Source: SHVZ01 sp044223515 (lineage in GTDB: Bacteria > Pseudomonadota > Alphaproteobacteria > SHVZ01). From it: 64,000 bases of DNA. The stretch covers positions 62,001 through 126,000 of the forward strand of contig JBGALV010000002.1 in assembly GCA_044223515.1 (NCBI GenBank), written 5' to 3'. The position numbers and the translations under genes are program-made. The notes under the pieces were generated by a model. That model made no database searches, was not told the DNA's origin, and was given only the letters and a program-made list of their open reading frames with translations. The first letter of the stretch is position 1. Each line of letters opens with the position of its first letter. This document shows positions 1 through 8,170 of the stretch, piece by piece.

Positions 1-446
1 AGGAGGAGTTCGACCGGACGATCGCGATCAACCTGAAGAGCTGCTTCAACTACATCCACGCGACCGCACCGGTGATGCTGCGCCAAGGCGGCGGGCGCAT
101 CGCCAGCATGTCATCGCTCAATGCCTACACCGGCGGCGTCACCAGCGCCGTCAGCAAGTTCGCCTATGCCGCCGCCAAGGCCGGCATCCTCGGCATGACG
201 CGGTCGCTGGCGAAGGAACTCGGGCCGACCATCGCGATCAACGCGATCTGCCCGGGCGTGATCAAGACCGAGCTCGGCAATTCGCTGACCCAGGCGCGCG
301 AGCCGGAGCTGATCAAAGGGATAGCGCTGGGCCGCCTCGGCTCCCCGGCGGACGTGGCCGAGCTCGTCGTCTTCCTGGCGACGGTCGAGTCCAATTTCAT
401 CACCGGCCAGGACTTCAAGGTCGACGGCTTCCAGTGGGTGATCTGA
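1..446 (+). CDS. Short-chain dehydrogenase/reductase (SDR), C-terminal part
   Basis: NAD(P)-dependent oxidoreductase of the classical SDR fold; the start lies left of the window and the reading frame is open from base 3. The visible part has the Asn of the helix-4 region (INLKS), the catalytic Ser region (SMSSLNA) and the YAAAK active-site motif with Tyr near base 165 and Lys near 177. It ends with the usual SDR tail (FITGQDFKVDG). The substrate cannot be read from the sequence. It overlaps the following MFS gene, so the two are probably one operon and may handle the same, probably sugar-acid or polyol-like, compound. The family call is certain, the substrate is not. Confidence 0.93.
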   Translation, partial: EEFDRTIAINLKSCFNYIHATAPVMLRQGGGRIASMSSLNAYTGGVTSAVSKFAYAAAKAGILGMTRSLAKELGPTIAINAICPGVIKTELGNSLTQAREPELIKGIALGRLGSPADVAELVVFLATVESNFITGQDFKVDGFQWVI

Positions 447-1657
447 CCGCGACTGCCGGCATTCCTGGCTGGGCCAAGGCGCTCGCCGCCACGCTCACCA
501 TGCAGACGACCGCGTCGCTGGCCACCCGCGTCCTGCCGGTGCTGGGACCGGCGATCACCTTTGCCGCCGGCGTGCCGCCTGAGAGCATCGGCCACCTCGC
601 CGCCGCCGTGGCGCTCGGCACCATGTGGTTCCTGATGAGCGGCGTACCGCTGCTGAATCGGCTCGGGCCCGTCCGGCTCCTCCAGCTCGGCGGCGCCATC
701 GGCGTGATCGCGCTGGTCATGGCGACGAGCGGCTACTGGCCGCTGCTGCTGATCGCCGCCTTCCTGATCGGCGTCGCCTACGGCCCCTCGCCGCCCGCCG
801 GCAGCGACATCCTGAACCGCCACGCGCCGAAGGGGCACCGCAGCCTCGTCTTCTCGGTCAAGCAGAGCGGCGTGCCGTTGGGCGGCGCCATCGCGGGATT
901 GATGGCACCGGCCGCGGCCGGACTCTGGGGCTGGCAGGCAGGCCTGCTCTCGGCCGCCGTGGTGATCGCAGCGAGCGTCTTGATCGTGCAGCCGCTGCGC
1001 GCCGAGCTCGATGCCGGGCGCCGGCGCGAGGACCGCATTACCATCGGGACGCTGTTCTCGCCGAAGCGCTTCGTCGCCCCCTTCCGCTCATTCGGCATGG
1101 CACCGGGCATGATGGCGCTGACCGTCGCGGGATTCGCCTTCGCGATGGTGCAGGGCGCGGTGTTCAGCTTCTACGTGACATACCTCGCCGCCGATCTCGG
1201 CTTCGGCCTGGTCGCCGCCGGTGGGGCCTTCGCTGTCATGCAGGGCGTCGGCGTCGGCTCGCGCGTGCTGGTCGGCTGGGTCGCCGACCGCATCGGCTCG
1301 GCCCGGAAGACGTTGCTGGTCCTGGCGCTGGCCTCCGCGACGATGGCGACCGTGATCGCCTTCCACGGATCCCACTGGCCATGGGCCCTGATCATGGCCG
1401 CGGCCGGTGTCTCGGGAGTCGCAGTCGCCAGCTGGAACGGCGTCTATCTCTCGGAAATCGCGCGCATCGCCCCTCCCGACAAAGTCGGCGAAGCGACCTC
1501 GGGAACCGGCTTCTTCTCGTTTCTTGCCTACGCGATCAGCCCGTCGCTCTGCTCCTTCATCATCTCAACGACCGGCAGCTACCGGACCGCGTTCCTGGTG
1601 GTGGCGGCCGCGCCGCTGGTCGCCGCGTTCCTGCTCGCGCGCCGTCGCGGAGAGTAA
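434..1657 (+). CDS. MFS transporter, 407 aa
   Basis: Inner-membrane major facilitator superfamily permease. The protein is almost wholly hydrophobic with about 12 membrane segments and an MFS-type loop (WVADRIGSARK) at the start of the second half. The GTG start at 434 overlaps the end of the SDR gene, which indicates translational coupling. It is followed 3 bases later by the SelA-like gene. By context it imports or exports the substrate handled by the flanking SDR and PLP enzyme. No substrate-specific motif is recognised. Confidence 0.88.
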   Translation: MGDLTATAGIPGWAKALAATLTMQTTASLATRVLPVLGPAITFAAGVPPESIGHLAAAVALGTMWFLMSGVPLLNRLGPVRLLQLGGAIGVIALVMATSGYWPLLLIAAFLIGVAYGPSPPAGSDILNRHAPKGHRSLVFSVKQSGVPLGGAIAGLMAPAAAGLWGWQAGLLSAAVVIAASVLIVQPLRAELDAGRRREDRITIGTLFSPKRFVAPFRSFGMAPGMMALTVAGFAFAMVQGAVFSFYVTYLAADLGFGLVAAGGAFAVMQGVGVGSRVLVGWVADRIGSARKTLLVLALASATMATVIAFHGSHWPWALIMAAAGVSGVAVASWNGVYLSEIARIAPPDKVGEATSGTGFFSFLAYAISPSLCSFIISTTGSYRTAFLVVAAAPLVAAFLLARRRGE

Positions 1658-1660
1658 AGC

Positions 1661-3139
1661 ATGTCCGACGACATCTATGCCCGCCTCGGCGTCCGCCCCT
1701 TCATCAACTGCTGCGGCACCCGCACCGTTCATGGCGGCAGCCTGATGCTGCCTCAAGTGACCAAGGCGATGGTCGAGGGAGCCGGCCGTTTCGTCAGCCT
1801 GAACGAGCTGATCCTTGCTTCCGGCCGCCGCATTGCCGAGCTTACCGGCGCCGAGGCCGCCTTGGTGACGTCCGGCGGCGCCGCCTCGTTGGTCGCCGCC
1901 ACTGCCGGCGCGATGACCAAGGGCGATCCCGAGCGGATGCTGCGCCTTCCGGACACCGCGGGCCTGCCGTCGAAGGTCGTGATGCCCGAAGGCGCGCGCT
2001 TCACCTACGACCATGCGATCCGCACGACCGGCGCCCGCGTCATCGAGGTCGGAACCCGCAAGGCGCTGGACGAGGAGCTCAGATCGGGCGTTGCGATGAT
2101 CGCGACCATCGGCACCAAGGATGCCGAGTTGCCGCTCAAGCTCGAGGACTGTGTCGCTGCGGCTGCGCCGCATGGCATCCCGGTACTGGTCGATGCCGCC
2201 TCCGAGCATCTCGAGAAGCCGAGCCCCTACCTCGCCCGTGGCGCCAGCTGCGTCGCCTATAGCGGCGGCAAGTACCTGAAGGGCCCGCAGTCGACCGGAC
2301 TTCTGCTCGGCAAGCGGCAATGGATCGAGGCTGCCCGCCTCAACGCCGCGCCACATCACGCCATCGGCCGGCCCATGAAGGTCAGCAAGGAAGAGGTCCT
2401 GGGCCTCCTCGCCGCGGTCGAGTTCTGGGCCGACGGCCGCGACCGGGAGGCCGAGAAGGCAAGGCTGATGAACGATCTCGAAACCGTCGCCGGCCATGTG
2501 CGGCGCATCACCGGTGTGAGCGCCGAGCTTCTGCCGCCGTCGAAGACGAACGAGCAGGCACCGCGCCTCAAGATCACGTGGGACCTCGCGAAGATCTGCC
2601 TCGACGGTCTCGGGCTCCGCGATCTTCTGCTGGCGCATGATCCAAAGATCATGCTCGACGATCGCGGTGCCACGGAGAACTCGATCTTCATCCTGCCGTT
2701 CAGCCTGGAACCGGGCGAGGCCGAGATCGTCGGATCCGCGATCGCCAAGGCCTTGGATACGGCCCCCGCCGCCCAGCCCGCGGCAATCGAGCCACCTTCC
2801 GGCGACGCGAGCGGGCTCTGGGTGGTCGAGATTGCCTTTGCTGCCGAGACCACGCCGCACCGTGTCCGGCTTCGCCAGACCGGCGGCACCCTCGATGGCA
2901 CGCACGCAACCCTCGATCTGGTAGGCCCGGTCAACGGCACGATCGCCGGCACCCGCGTCGCCTTCGCGAGCCTGCACCCTTACGAGGGCAGCAACCTCTC
3001 CTACGCCTTTACCGGAACGCTGGCCGACGGCCGTATGTCTGGCACCGTGCTGCTCGGCACCTCCGGCGACTCCGCCCCCGGTCCCCTCAACATGCGCGAG
3101 TTCGGCAGCGCCTCCTGGCAGGCTCGCCGGCTGAGTTGA
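1661..3139 (+). CDS. SelA-like PLP enzyme with C-terminal beta domain, 492 aa
   Basis: Residues 1-370 match the L-seryl-tRNA selenium transferase/DgaE-like family of fold-type I PLP enzymes. The PLP lysine is probable in YSGGKYLKGPQ (near residue 205-210), and VLVDAASE contains the cofactor Asp. These relatives usually act as ammonia-lyases or aldolases on amino-sugar acids and hydroxyamino acids rather than on tRNA. Residues about 375-492 form a separate Gly/Thr-rich, beta-strand-like region (GTIAGTRVAF, GRMSGTVLLG) ending in WQARR, absent from SelA itself. No selenocysteine machinery is nearby, so a selenium role is unlikely. ATG at 1661 has an upstream GGAGAG. It is co-transcribed with the MFS gene. 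Confidence 0.82.
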   Translation: MSDDIYARLGVRPFINCCGTRTVHGGSLMLPQVTKAMVEGAGRFVSLNELILASGRRIAELTGAEAALVTSGGAASLVAATAGAMTKGDPERMLRLPDTAGLPSKVVMPEGARFTYDHAIRTTGARVIEVGTRKALDEELRSGVAMIATIGTKDAELPLKLEDCVAAAAPHGIPVLVDAASEHLEKPSPYLARGASCVAYSGGKYLKGPQSTGLLLGKRQWIEAARLNAAPHHAIGRPMKVSKEEVLGLLAAVEFWADGRDREAEKARLMNDLETVAGHVRRITGVSAELLPPSKTNEQAPRLKITWDLAKICLDGLGLRDLLLAHDPKIMLDDRGATENSIFILPFSLEPGEAEIVGSAIAKALDTAPAAQPAAIEPPSGDASGLWVVEIAFAAETTPHRVRLRQTGGTLDGTHATLDLVGPVNGTIAGTRVAFASLHPYEGSNLSYAFTGTLADGRMSGTVLLGTSGDSAPGPLNMREFGSASWQARRLS

Positions 3140-3145
3140 TCGTTT

Positions 3146-3169
3146 CGTTATGTTTGCAAAGATATATCG
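3146..3169 (+). promoter_or_regulatory. Mo-box-like ModE site 1 upstream of modA
   Basis: The half sites CGTTATGTT and GATATATCG are separated by exactly six bases. The known ModE consensus is CGNTATATA-N6-TATATANCG, so the left half has two mismatches and the right half one. The site overlaps a weak sigma-70 -35-like element (TTGCAA, 3154-3159). That fits repression of modABC by molybdate-bound ModE. No modE gene lies in the window. Confidence 0.7.
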
Positions 3170-3181
3170 CCCTGCTATTCT
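3154..3181 (+). promoter_or_regulatory. Possible modA promoter giving a leaderless mRNA
   Basis: TTGCAA (3154-3159), a 16-base spacer and TATTCT (3176-3181) resemble a weak sigma-70 promoter. The expected start of transcription falls at about 3188, the A of the modA ATG. No Shine-Dalgarno sequence precedes that ATG, in agreement with a leaderless transcript. Both elements are only 4/6 matches. Confidence 0.35.
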
Positions 3182-3185
3182 TTGT

Positions 3186-3209
3186 CGATGTATCCCATCA
3201 GATATATCG
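3186..3209 (+). promoter_or_regulatory. Mo-box-like ModE site 2 covering the modA start codon
   Basis: CGATGTATC, six bases, GATATATCG: the same architecture as the first box, with two left-half mismatches and one right-half mismatch. It begins exactly 40 bp after box 1 and includes the modA ATG (3188-3190). The right halves of the two boxes are identical. The operator therefore extends into the coding sequence. Confidence 0.55.
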
Positions 3210-3964
3210 CTAGCCTTCTGGCGGCTGCCTGGGTCGCGCTGGCAGTGCCAGCCACGGCTCGGGCTCAGTCCGACGTCGTGGTCTTCGCCGCCGCGAGCTT
3301 GAAGGACGCCCTTGACGGCGTCGCCGCCAAGTGGACGAAGGAGACCGGCAAGAAGACGGCGATCTCCTATGCCGCGAGCTCGGCGCTCGCCCGCCAGATC
3401 GAGCAGGGCGCCCCGGCGCAGATCTTCATCTCGGCCGACCTCGACTGGATGGACTACGTCGCCAACAAGAACCTGATCAAGCCGGCGACCCGCAGCAACA
3501 TCCTCGGTAATCGTATCGTGCTGGTCGCACCGAAGACTTCGACCGCGGCGATCAAGATCGAGCCCAACTTCCAGCTCGCCGCGGCGCTCGGCGGCGGCCG
3601 CCTCGCGATCGCCGACGTCAACGCGGTGCCGGCCGGGAAGTACGGCAAGGCCGCGCTGGAGAAGCTCGGCGTATGGAGCTCGGTCGAAAGCAAGGTCGCA
3701 CAAGCCGAGAACGTGCGCGCCACCCTCCTCCTCGTCTCGCGCGGCGAGGCGCCGCTCGGCATCGTCTACCAGACCGACGCCGCCGCCGACCCGAACGTAA
3801 GGATCGTCGGAACCTTCCCCGAGGACACTCACCCGCCGATCATCTACCCTGTGGCCTTGACCGCGAACGCGAACAGTCCGGATGCCGAGGCATTCCTCGC
3901 CTATATGAAGTCGGCGAAGGCGCGGCCGCTGTTCGCGGCGCAAGGTTTCGCGGTCTTCGACTGA
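3188..3964 (+). CDS. modA: Molybdate ABC transporter, periplasmic binding protein
   Basis: ModA captures molybdate or tungstate in the periplasm and hands it to ModBC. The 258-residue product starts with a signal peptide (hydrophobic core, cleavage after ATARAQ). The mature part has the family start VVFAAASLKDAL, the SSALARQIEQGAPAQIFISAD stretch and NRIVLVAP. I chose ATG 3188; an in-frame TTG at 3182 is possible, but neither has a clear ribosome binding site. It begins a modABC operon: modB follows after 4 bases. Control by ModE is likely from the two Mo-boxes at the start. Confidence 0.95.
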   Translation: MYPIRYIASLLAAAWVALAVPATARAQSDVVVFAAASLKDALDGVAAKWTKETGKKTAISYAASSALARQIEQGAPAQIFISADLDWMDYVANKNLIKPATRSNILGNRIVLVAPKTSTAAIKIEPNFQLAAALGGGRLAIADVNAVPAGKYGKAALEKLGVWSSVESKVAQAENVRATLLLVSRGEAPLGIVYQTDAAADPNVRIVGTFPEDTHPPIIYPVALTANANSPDAEAFLAYMKSAKARPLFAAQGFAVFD

Positions 3965-3968
3965 TCTC

Positions 3969-4670
3969 GTGACCTGGCTCGCCCTGACCCCGCAGGAGTG
4001 GACAGCCGTCCAACTCAGCCTCAAGGTCGCCACCGTCGCCACGGTGACCAGCCTTCCGTTCGGGCTGCTGATCGCGCTTCTGCTTGCCCGCGGGCGGTTC
4101 TGGGGGAAGACGATCCTGAACGGGCTCGTCCACCTGCCGCTGGTGCTGCCGCCGGTCGTCACCGGCTTCCTGCTGCTGGTCGTATTCGGACGGAAGGGCG
4201 TGGTCGGCGGCTTCCTCGCCGACCATCTCGGCATCGTCCTCTCGTTCCGCTGGACCGGTGCCGCGCTCGCCTCGGCAATCATGGGATTTCCGCTCATGGT
4301 CCGCTCGATCCGACTTTCGATCGAGGCGGTGGATCGCCGGCTCGAGGCCGCCGCCTCGACGCTCGGCGCGAGCCCGGCCTGGGTCTTCGCGACCGTCACG
4401 CTACCCCTGATCCTGCCCGGCATCCTCGCCGGCATGATCCTGACCTTCGCCAAGGCGATGGGCGAGTTCGGTGCGACGATCACCTTCGTTTCCAACATTC
4501 CGGGCGAGACCCAGACACTACCGGCGGCGATCTACACCTTCACCCAGGTGCCGAGCGGCGATGCCGGCGCCTTCCGGCTGACGCTGGTCTCCATCGTCAT
4601 CGCGATGGCGGCGCTCGTCGCCTCCGAGTGGCTGGCCCAGCGGGTCGGCCGCCGGATCGGTCCCGAATGA
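3969..4670 (+). CDS. modB: Molybdate ABC transporter permease
   Basis: Inner-membrane channel of the molybdate importer, 233 residues, about five or six membrane helices. The cytoplasmic EAA loop that docks onto the ATPase is visible (EAAASTLGASPAWVF, about residues 125-140), followed by TLPLILPGI. A further hallmark is AKAMGEFGATITFVSN near residue 160. The GTG start at 3969 lies 4 bases after modA. The stop codon overlaps the modC ATG (ATGA), showing coupled translation. Confidence 0.95.
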   Translation: MTWLALTPQEWTAVQLSLKVATVATVTSLPFGLLIALLLARGRFWGKTILNGLVHLPLVLPPVVTGFLLLVVFGRKGVVGGFLADHLGIVLSFRWTGAALASAIMGFPLMVRSIRLSIEAVDRRLEAAASTLGASPAWVFATVTLPLILPGILAGMILTFAKAMGEFGATITFVSNIPGETQTLPAAIYTFTQVPSGDAGAFRLTLVSIVIAMAALVASEWLAQRVGRRIGPE

Positions 4671-5791
4671 CGGTCGAGATCGACATCTCCCATCGCCTGG
4701 GGAAGTTCAGCCTCGATGTCCGCTTCTCGGCACCCGCCGGCCTCACCGCGCTGTTCGGGCCCTCGGGCTCAGGCAAGACGTCGCTCGTCAACATCATTGC
4801 CGGGCTGGTGCGGCCCGATCGCGGCCGTGTCGTCGTCGACGGAGAGGTCCTTGTCGACACTGAGAAATCGGTATTCCTGCCGCCGCATCGGCGCCGCATC
4901 GGCTACGTCTTCCAGGAAGGCCGCCTGTTCCCGCACATGACCGTGCGCCAGAACCTTCTCTACGGTCACTGGTTCGCCTCCGATGGTCGCCGCCGCGACC
5001 AGGATGTCGAGCGGGCGATCGATCTGCTCGGCATCGACGGCCTTCTGGACCGACGCCCCGGCCTCTTGTCCGGCGGAGAGAAGCAGCGGGTCGCGATCGG
5101 CCGCGCGCTCCTATCCAATCCACGCATCGTGCTGATGGACGAGCCGCTCGCCTCGCTCGACGAGGCGCGGAAGGCCGAGATCCTTCCCTATATCGGAAAG
5201 CTTCGCGACCAGTCGCGGGTGCCGATCGTCTATGTCAGCCATTCGGTCGTCGAGGTTGCGCGGCTTGCGACCACGGTCGCTGTGCTTTCAGGCGGCCACA
5301 TCACAAGTGTGGGGCCGACCGCCAGCGTGATGCAGAGCCTCGATCTCCTGCCCGCGACCGCGCGCGCCGAGGCCGGCTCCGTCCTGGAAACCCAGATCGA
5401 GGCCCACGATGAGCCCTACGGCCTGACCACGCTCCGTTCGCGGGCCGGACACTTCCGCGTGCCTCGCATCGAGCTTCCGGTCGGTGCCCCCGTACGTATC
5501 CGCGTGCGCTCCCGCGACGTGATCGTCGCGACCTCGGCCCCGCACGGCCTGAGCGCGATCAACGTGCTCGCCGGCACGATCGCCGAGATCCTGCCGCGCG
5601 GCGACACCGCCGCCGACATCCGCATCGACTGTTCCGGCGAGAGCGTGCTGGCACGCCTTACCCGCCGCTCAGTCGACACGCTCGGCCTCAAGCCGGGCCT
5701 GCCGGTCCATGCCGTGGTGAAGAGCGTCGCCTTCGACGGCGGCAGCCTCGGCGCGCCGCTCAGGGGCGCCGAGGCCGAGCTCGACGCCTAG
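4667..5791 (+). CDS. modC: Molybdate ABC transporter ATPase with Mop domain
   Basis: Energises molybdate import. The 374-residue protein has Walker A GPSGSGKTS (near residue 30), the ABC signature LSGGEKQRVAIGRA, Walker B IVLMDEPLASLD and the switch His in YVSHS. A C-terminal Mop/TOBE region (INVLAGTIAEIL onward, about residues 295-360) is the regulatory oxyanion-binding module typical of ModC. ATG 4667 overlaps the modB stop. The gene ends tail to tail with the Gfo/Idh gene, sharing 4 bases. Confidence 0.95.
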   Translation: MTVEIDISHRLGKFSLDVRFSAPAGLTALFGPSGSGKTSLVNIIAGLVRPDRGRVVVDGEVLVDTEKSVFLPPHRRRIGYVFQEGRLFPHMTVRQNLLYGHWFASDGRRRDQDVERAIDLLGIDGLLDRRPGLLSGGEKQRVAIGRALLSNPRIVLMDEPLASLDEARKAEILPYIGKLRDQSRVPIVYVSHSVVEVARLATTVAVLSGGHITSVGPTASVMQSLDLLPATARAEAGSVLETQIEAHDEPYGLTTLRSRAGHFRVPRIELPVGAPVRIRVRSRDVIVATSAPHGLSAINVLAGTIAEILPRGDTAADIRIDCSGESVLARLTRRSVDTLGLKPGLPVHAVVKSVAFDGGSLGAPLRGAEAELDA

Positions 5792-6768
5792 GTTCGCTCG
5801 AGCGGACGGCCGGGGATCGACTGCACACCGTACTGCCGGTCCCAATCGTCCTGCGCCGCCTGCAGCACCCGCATCGCCGGCAACACCGAGGGACCGGAGG
5901 CGATCGGCTGGCGGCCCTCCTTGATCGCATCGAGGAAGTCGAAGATCACCCGCGCGCAATTGTCCTGCTCGCTCTCCATCGGTACCGTGCCGGCCTCGGT
6001 CTTCAGCGTGCCGGCAAGAATGTCGAAAAGGTAGGTATCCTTGTCGGTGACGATGACCTTGTCGTAGAGCCGGTAGGTCGCGTGATAGGAGCCGTGGACC
6101 ATCAGCGTCTGATCGGCCTCGGTCTCGACGAGCAGCACGCACTCCATCGGAATGCCGGTCACTGGATGCAGCTTGCCGAGCGAGCTTTGCACGCGCTTCA
6201 CCGGCGCGCCGTCGAACATGTACATGCCGAGATCGGCGAAGTGGCAGAAATGATGCCAAAGGATGTTGTCGATCCAGCTCCGCTTGTAGCCGGTGGCGCC
6301 GACGTTCACGAGGCGCTTGATGAAGAAGCGGCCGGCGATGTGACGGATCTTCTCCTCGCCTGACTTGAGGCGAGCACGCAGCGCGTCGCGTTCCCGGCGA
6401 AATCGCATCGGGTGGCAGAGGCCGTAGACCTTTCCGCTCTTCTCGCCTGCGGCGACCACGCGCTCGGCGCCCTTGAGGCTCATCGCGATCGGGATCTCGA
6501 GCAGCATGTGCTTCCCAGCCTCGAGGGTCTTGATCGCCTGCTCCTCATGCACCTCGCTGGGGCTTCCAACAATGACCGCGTCGATCGCCGGATCGGCCAG
6601 AGCCTCCTCCAGCGACACCGTCCATTTCTTGTAGCCGTAGCGGTCGGCGAATTCCTTCGACGCGTCGGGACGACGGCCGACGACGGTGTGAAGCACGGCG
6701 TCGGTTCTCTTGAGCGCCTCCGAATGCCAGATGCCCATCATCCCGTAGCCGACCATGCAGATGTTCAT
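5788..6768 (-). CDS. Gfo/Idh/MocA-family oxidoreductase, 326 aa
   Basis: NAD(P)-dependent oxidoreductase acting on sugars, inositols or related hydroxy compounds. The N-terminal Rossmann fold has GYGMMG at the extreme start, and the second domain carries the EKP-equivalent region (LLEIPIAMS: a Leu-Leu-Glu-Ile-Pro variant in place of EKP). ATG 6768 was chosen over the longer frame because it follows AGGAGG and starts directly at the Rossmann strand (MNICMVG). It is divergent from the enolase-superfamily gene and may act on the same substrate. The exact reaction is unknown, and the missing Lys of the canonical EKP motif is worth noting. Confidence 0.85.
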   Translation of the reverse strand: MNICMVGYGMMGIWHSEALKRTDAVLHTVVGRRPDASKEFADRYGYKKWTVSLEEALADPAIDAVIVGSPSEVHEEQAIKTLEAGKHMLLEIPIAMSLKGAERVVAAGEKSGKVYGLCHPMRFRRERDALRARLKSGEEKIRHIAGRFFIKRLVNVGATGYKRSWIDNILWHHFCHFADLGMYMFDGAPVKRVQSSLGKLHPVTGIPMECVLLVETEADQTLMVHGSYHATYRLYDKVIVTDKDTYLFDILAGTLKTEAGTVPMESEQDNCARVIFDFLDAIKEGRQPIASGPSVLPAMRVLQAAQDDWDRQYGVQSIPGRPLERT

Positions 6769-6854
6769 GTCCCGTCCTCCTGGTACCCGCCTTCCATACC
6801 GCAATCGCGCCGTTCGGTGGTAGGTTGATCCAAACGAACCTCACGGACCTTTTC

Positions 6855-7994
6855 ATGAAGATCGAGCGGCTTCGAGCCTATATGTCGCGCGACAAGGACC
6901 GGCCACGGCTCCTGGTCGCGATCGACACCGACCAGGGCATCACCGGCTGGGGCGAGTGCTACAATCACGGGCCCGACAAGGCGCTGCCGCCGCTCCTCGA
7001 CTACCTATTCACCTTCATCAAGGGCCGTGATCCCCGGCGGATCGAGTTCCTGATCCTCTACCTCTTGCAGCAGACACGCTTCCCGCCGGGCGCGCTCGGC
7101 CTTGCGGCGATCTCCGCGATCGACCATTGCCTCTGGGACATTTCGGCCAAAGCGCTCGGCGTACCCGTCTACATGCTGCTCGGCGGCAATGCCCGCGACC
7201 GGGTGCGGGTCTATGCCGGCGTCTATACCGCTCCCGATCCGGTGGTCGCCCGAGACCAGCTCGACACGCTGAACGGCGAGTGGGGCTTCTCCGCCTTCAA
7301 GCTGAGCCCCTTCCGGATCGACCTGCATGCGCATCGCTGGGGCGAGGTGGTCCGCACCAGTGCCGAGTATTTCCGGAAGCTCCGCGAGACGGTGCGATCG
7401 GACTACGAGATCGCCTTCGACGCGCACGCCAAGATCTTCGAGCCGAAGCAGGCGATCCAGCTCGGCAATGCGCTCGCCCCCTACGATCCCATGTTCTTCG
7501 AGGAGCCGATCCGGCCTGAGAACATCGAGGCGATGGCCGAGGTGAAGCGCGACGTCGCCTGCACCGTCGCGACCGGCGAGTCGCTCTACAGCCGCTTCGA
7601 GTTCCTGAGGCTCCTCACCGTCAAGGGGGCCGACATCATCCAGCCGGACATCTGTGTCGTCGGCGGGCTGCTGGAGATGCGGAAGATCGCCGCGATCGCC
7701 GAGGCGCACTACGTGACCGTCGCCCCGCACAACCCGATGGGCCCGCTGGCGACTGCGGTCAACCTGCACTTCTCGGCGGCGCAGCCGAACTTCAGGATCC
7801 TCGAATACCGGCTGCCCGAGGAGGCGCCGTACGTGAAGGACCCGTACCTGCCCAAGGACGGCTATCTCGAGCTCCGCCCCGATCGACCCGGCTGGGGTGT
7901 CGAGATCGACGAGGAAGTCCTGAAGAAGGACGGCTACCTCCATTGGGAGCGGAAGGTACCCTTCCGCCCCGATGGATCGAGCGCTTACGTCTAA
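6855..7994 (+). CDS. Enolase-superfamily (mandelate racemase/muconate lactonizing) enzyme
   Basis: Predicted Mg-dependent acid-sugar dehydratase or racemase, 379 residues. The N-terminal capping domain (WGECYNHGPDKA) is followed by the barrel with FKLSPF (catalytic Lys/His strand), AFDAHAK (metal Asp), FEEPIRPEN (metal Glu) and TGESLYSR (metal Glu), then PHNPMGP (catalytic His region). This pattern fits the D-galactonate/mannonate dehydratase side of the family, but the substrate is not determinable. An upstream in-frame TTG at 6825 exists; ATG 6855 starts at the family beta strand. It converges on an HpcH-type aldolase, a natural partner in non-phosphorylative sugar-acid degradation. Confidence 0.86.
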   Translation: MKIERLRAYMSRDKDRPRLLVAIDTDQGITGWGECYNHGPDKALPPLLDYLFTFIKGRDPRRIEFLILYLLQQTRFPPGALGLAAISAIDHCLWDISAKALGVPVYMLLGGNARDRVRVYAGVYTAPDPVVARDQLDTLNGEWGFSAFKLSPFRIDLHAHRWGEVVRTSAEYFRKLRETVRSDYEIAFDAHAKIFEPKQAIQLGNALAPYDPMFFEEPIRPENIEAMAEVKRDVACTVATGESLYSRFEFLRLLTVKGADIIQPDICVVGGLLEMRKIAAIAEAHYVTVAPHNPMGPLATAVNLHFSAAQPNFRILEYRLPEEAPYVKDPYLPKDGYLELRPDRPGWGVEIDEEVLKKDGYLHWERKVPFRPDGSSAYV

Positions 7995-8003
7995 CGTTCG
8001 TAT

Positions 8004-8155
8004 CCCCTCTCCCGCGTCGTACGCGGGGGAGGGTTAGGGTGGGGGCCGTCGCGAAGCGGCGGTAACCGCCATCACAGATCTCCATCTCCGCCACCCTCGC
8101 TTTCGCTCGGGCCCCACCCCATCCCTCCCCCGTCGCTACGCGCCGGGAGAGGGGG
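8004..8155. repeat. REP-like doublet in inverted orientation (REPIN-like)
   Basis: Copy A (about 8004-8047) is a C-rich/G-rich hairpin, CCCCTCTCCCGCGT paired with ACGCGGGGGAGGG, followed by TTAGGGTGGGGGC. Copy B (about 8110-8155) is its inverted counterpart, starting GGCCCCACCCC and ending GGGAGAGGGGG. The roughly 60 bp core between them contains a shorter stem. The whole forms a long imperfect palindrome between two convergent genes. It resembles dispersed extragenic palindromes of proteobacteria and could end transcription from both sides. Confidence 0.75.
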
Positions 8156-8170
8156 TGGAGAGAGTCTTCG

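Noticed and set aside
3182..3187. TTG at 3182 as the modA start
   Set aside because: In frame, but ATG at 3188 is a better start and gives the same signal peptide; no Shine-Dalgarno sequence supports the TTG.
1565..4498. A 977-codon open frame on the minus strand
   Set aside because: It is the antisense shadow of the SelA-like gene, modA and modB; its translation is Arg/Gly/Asp-rich without domains.
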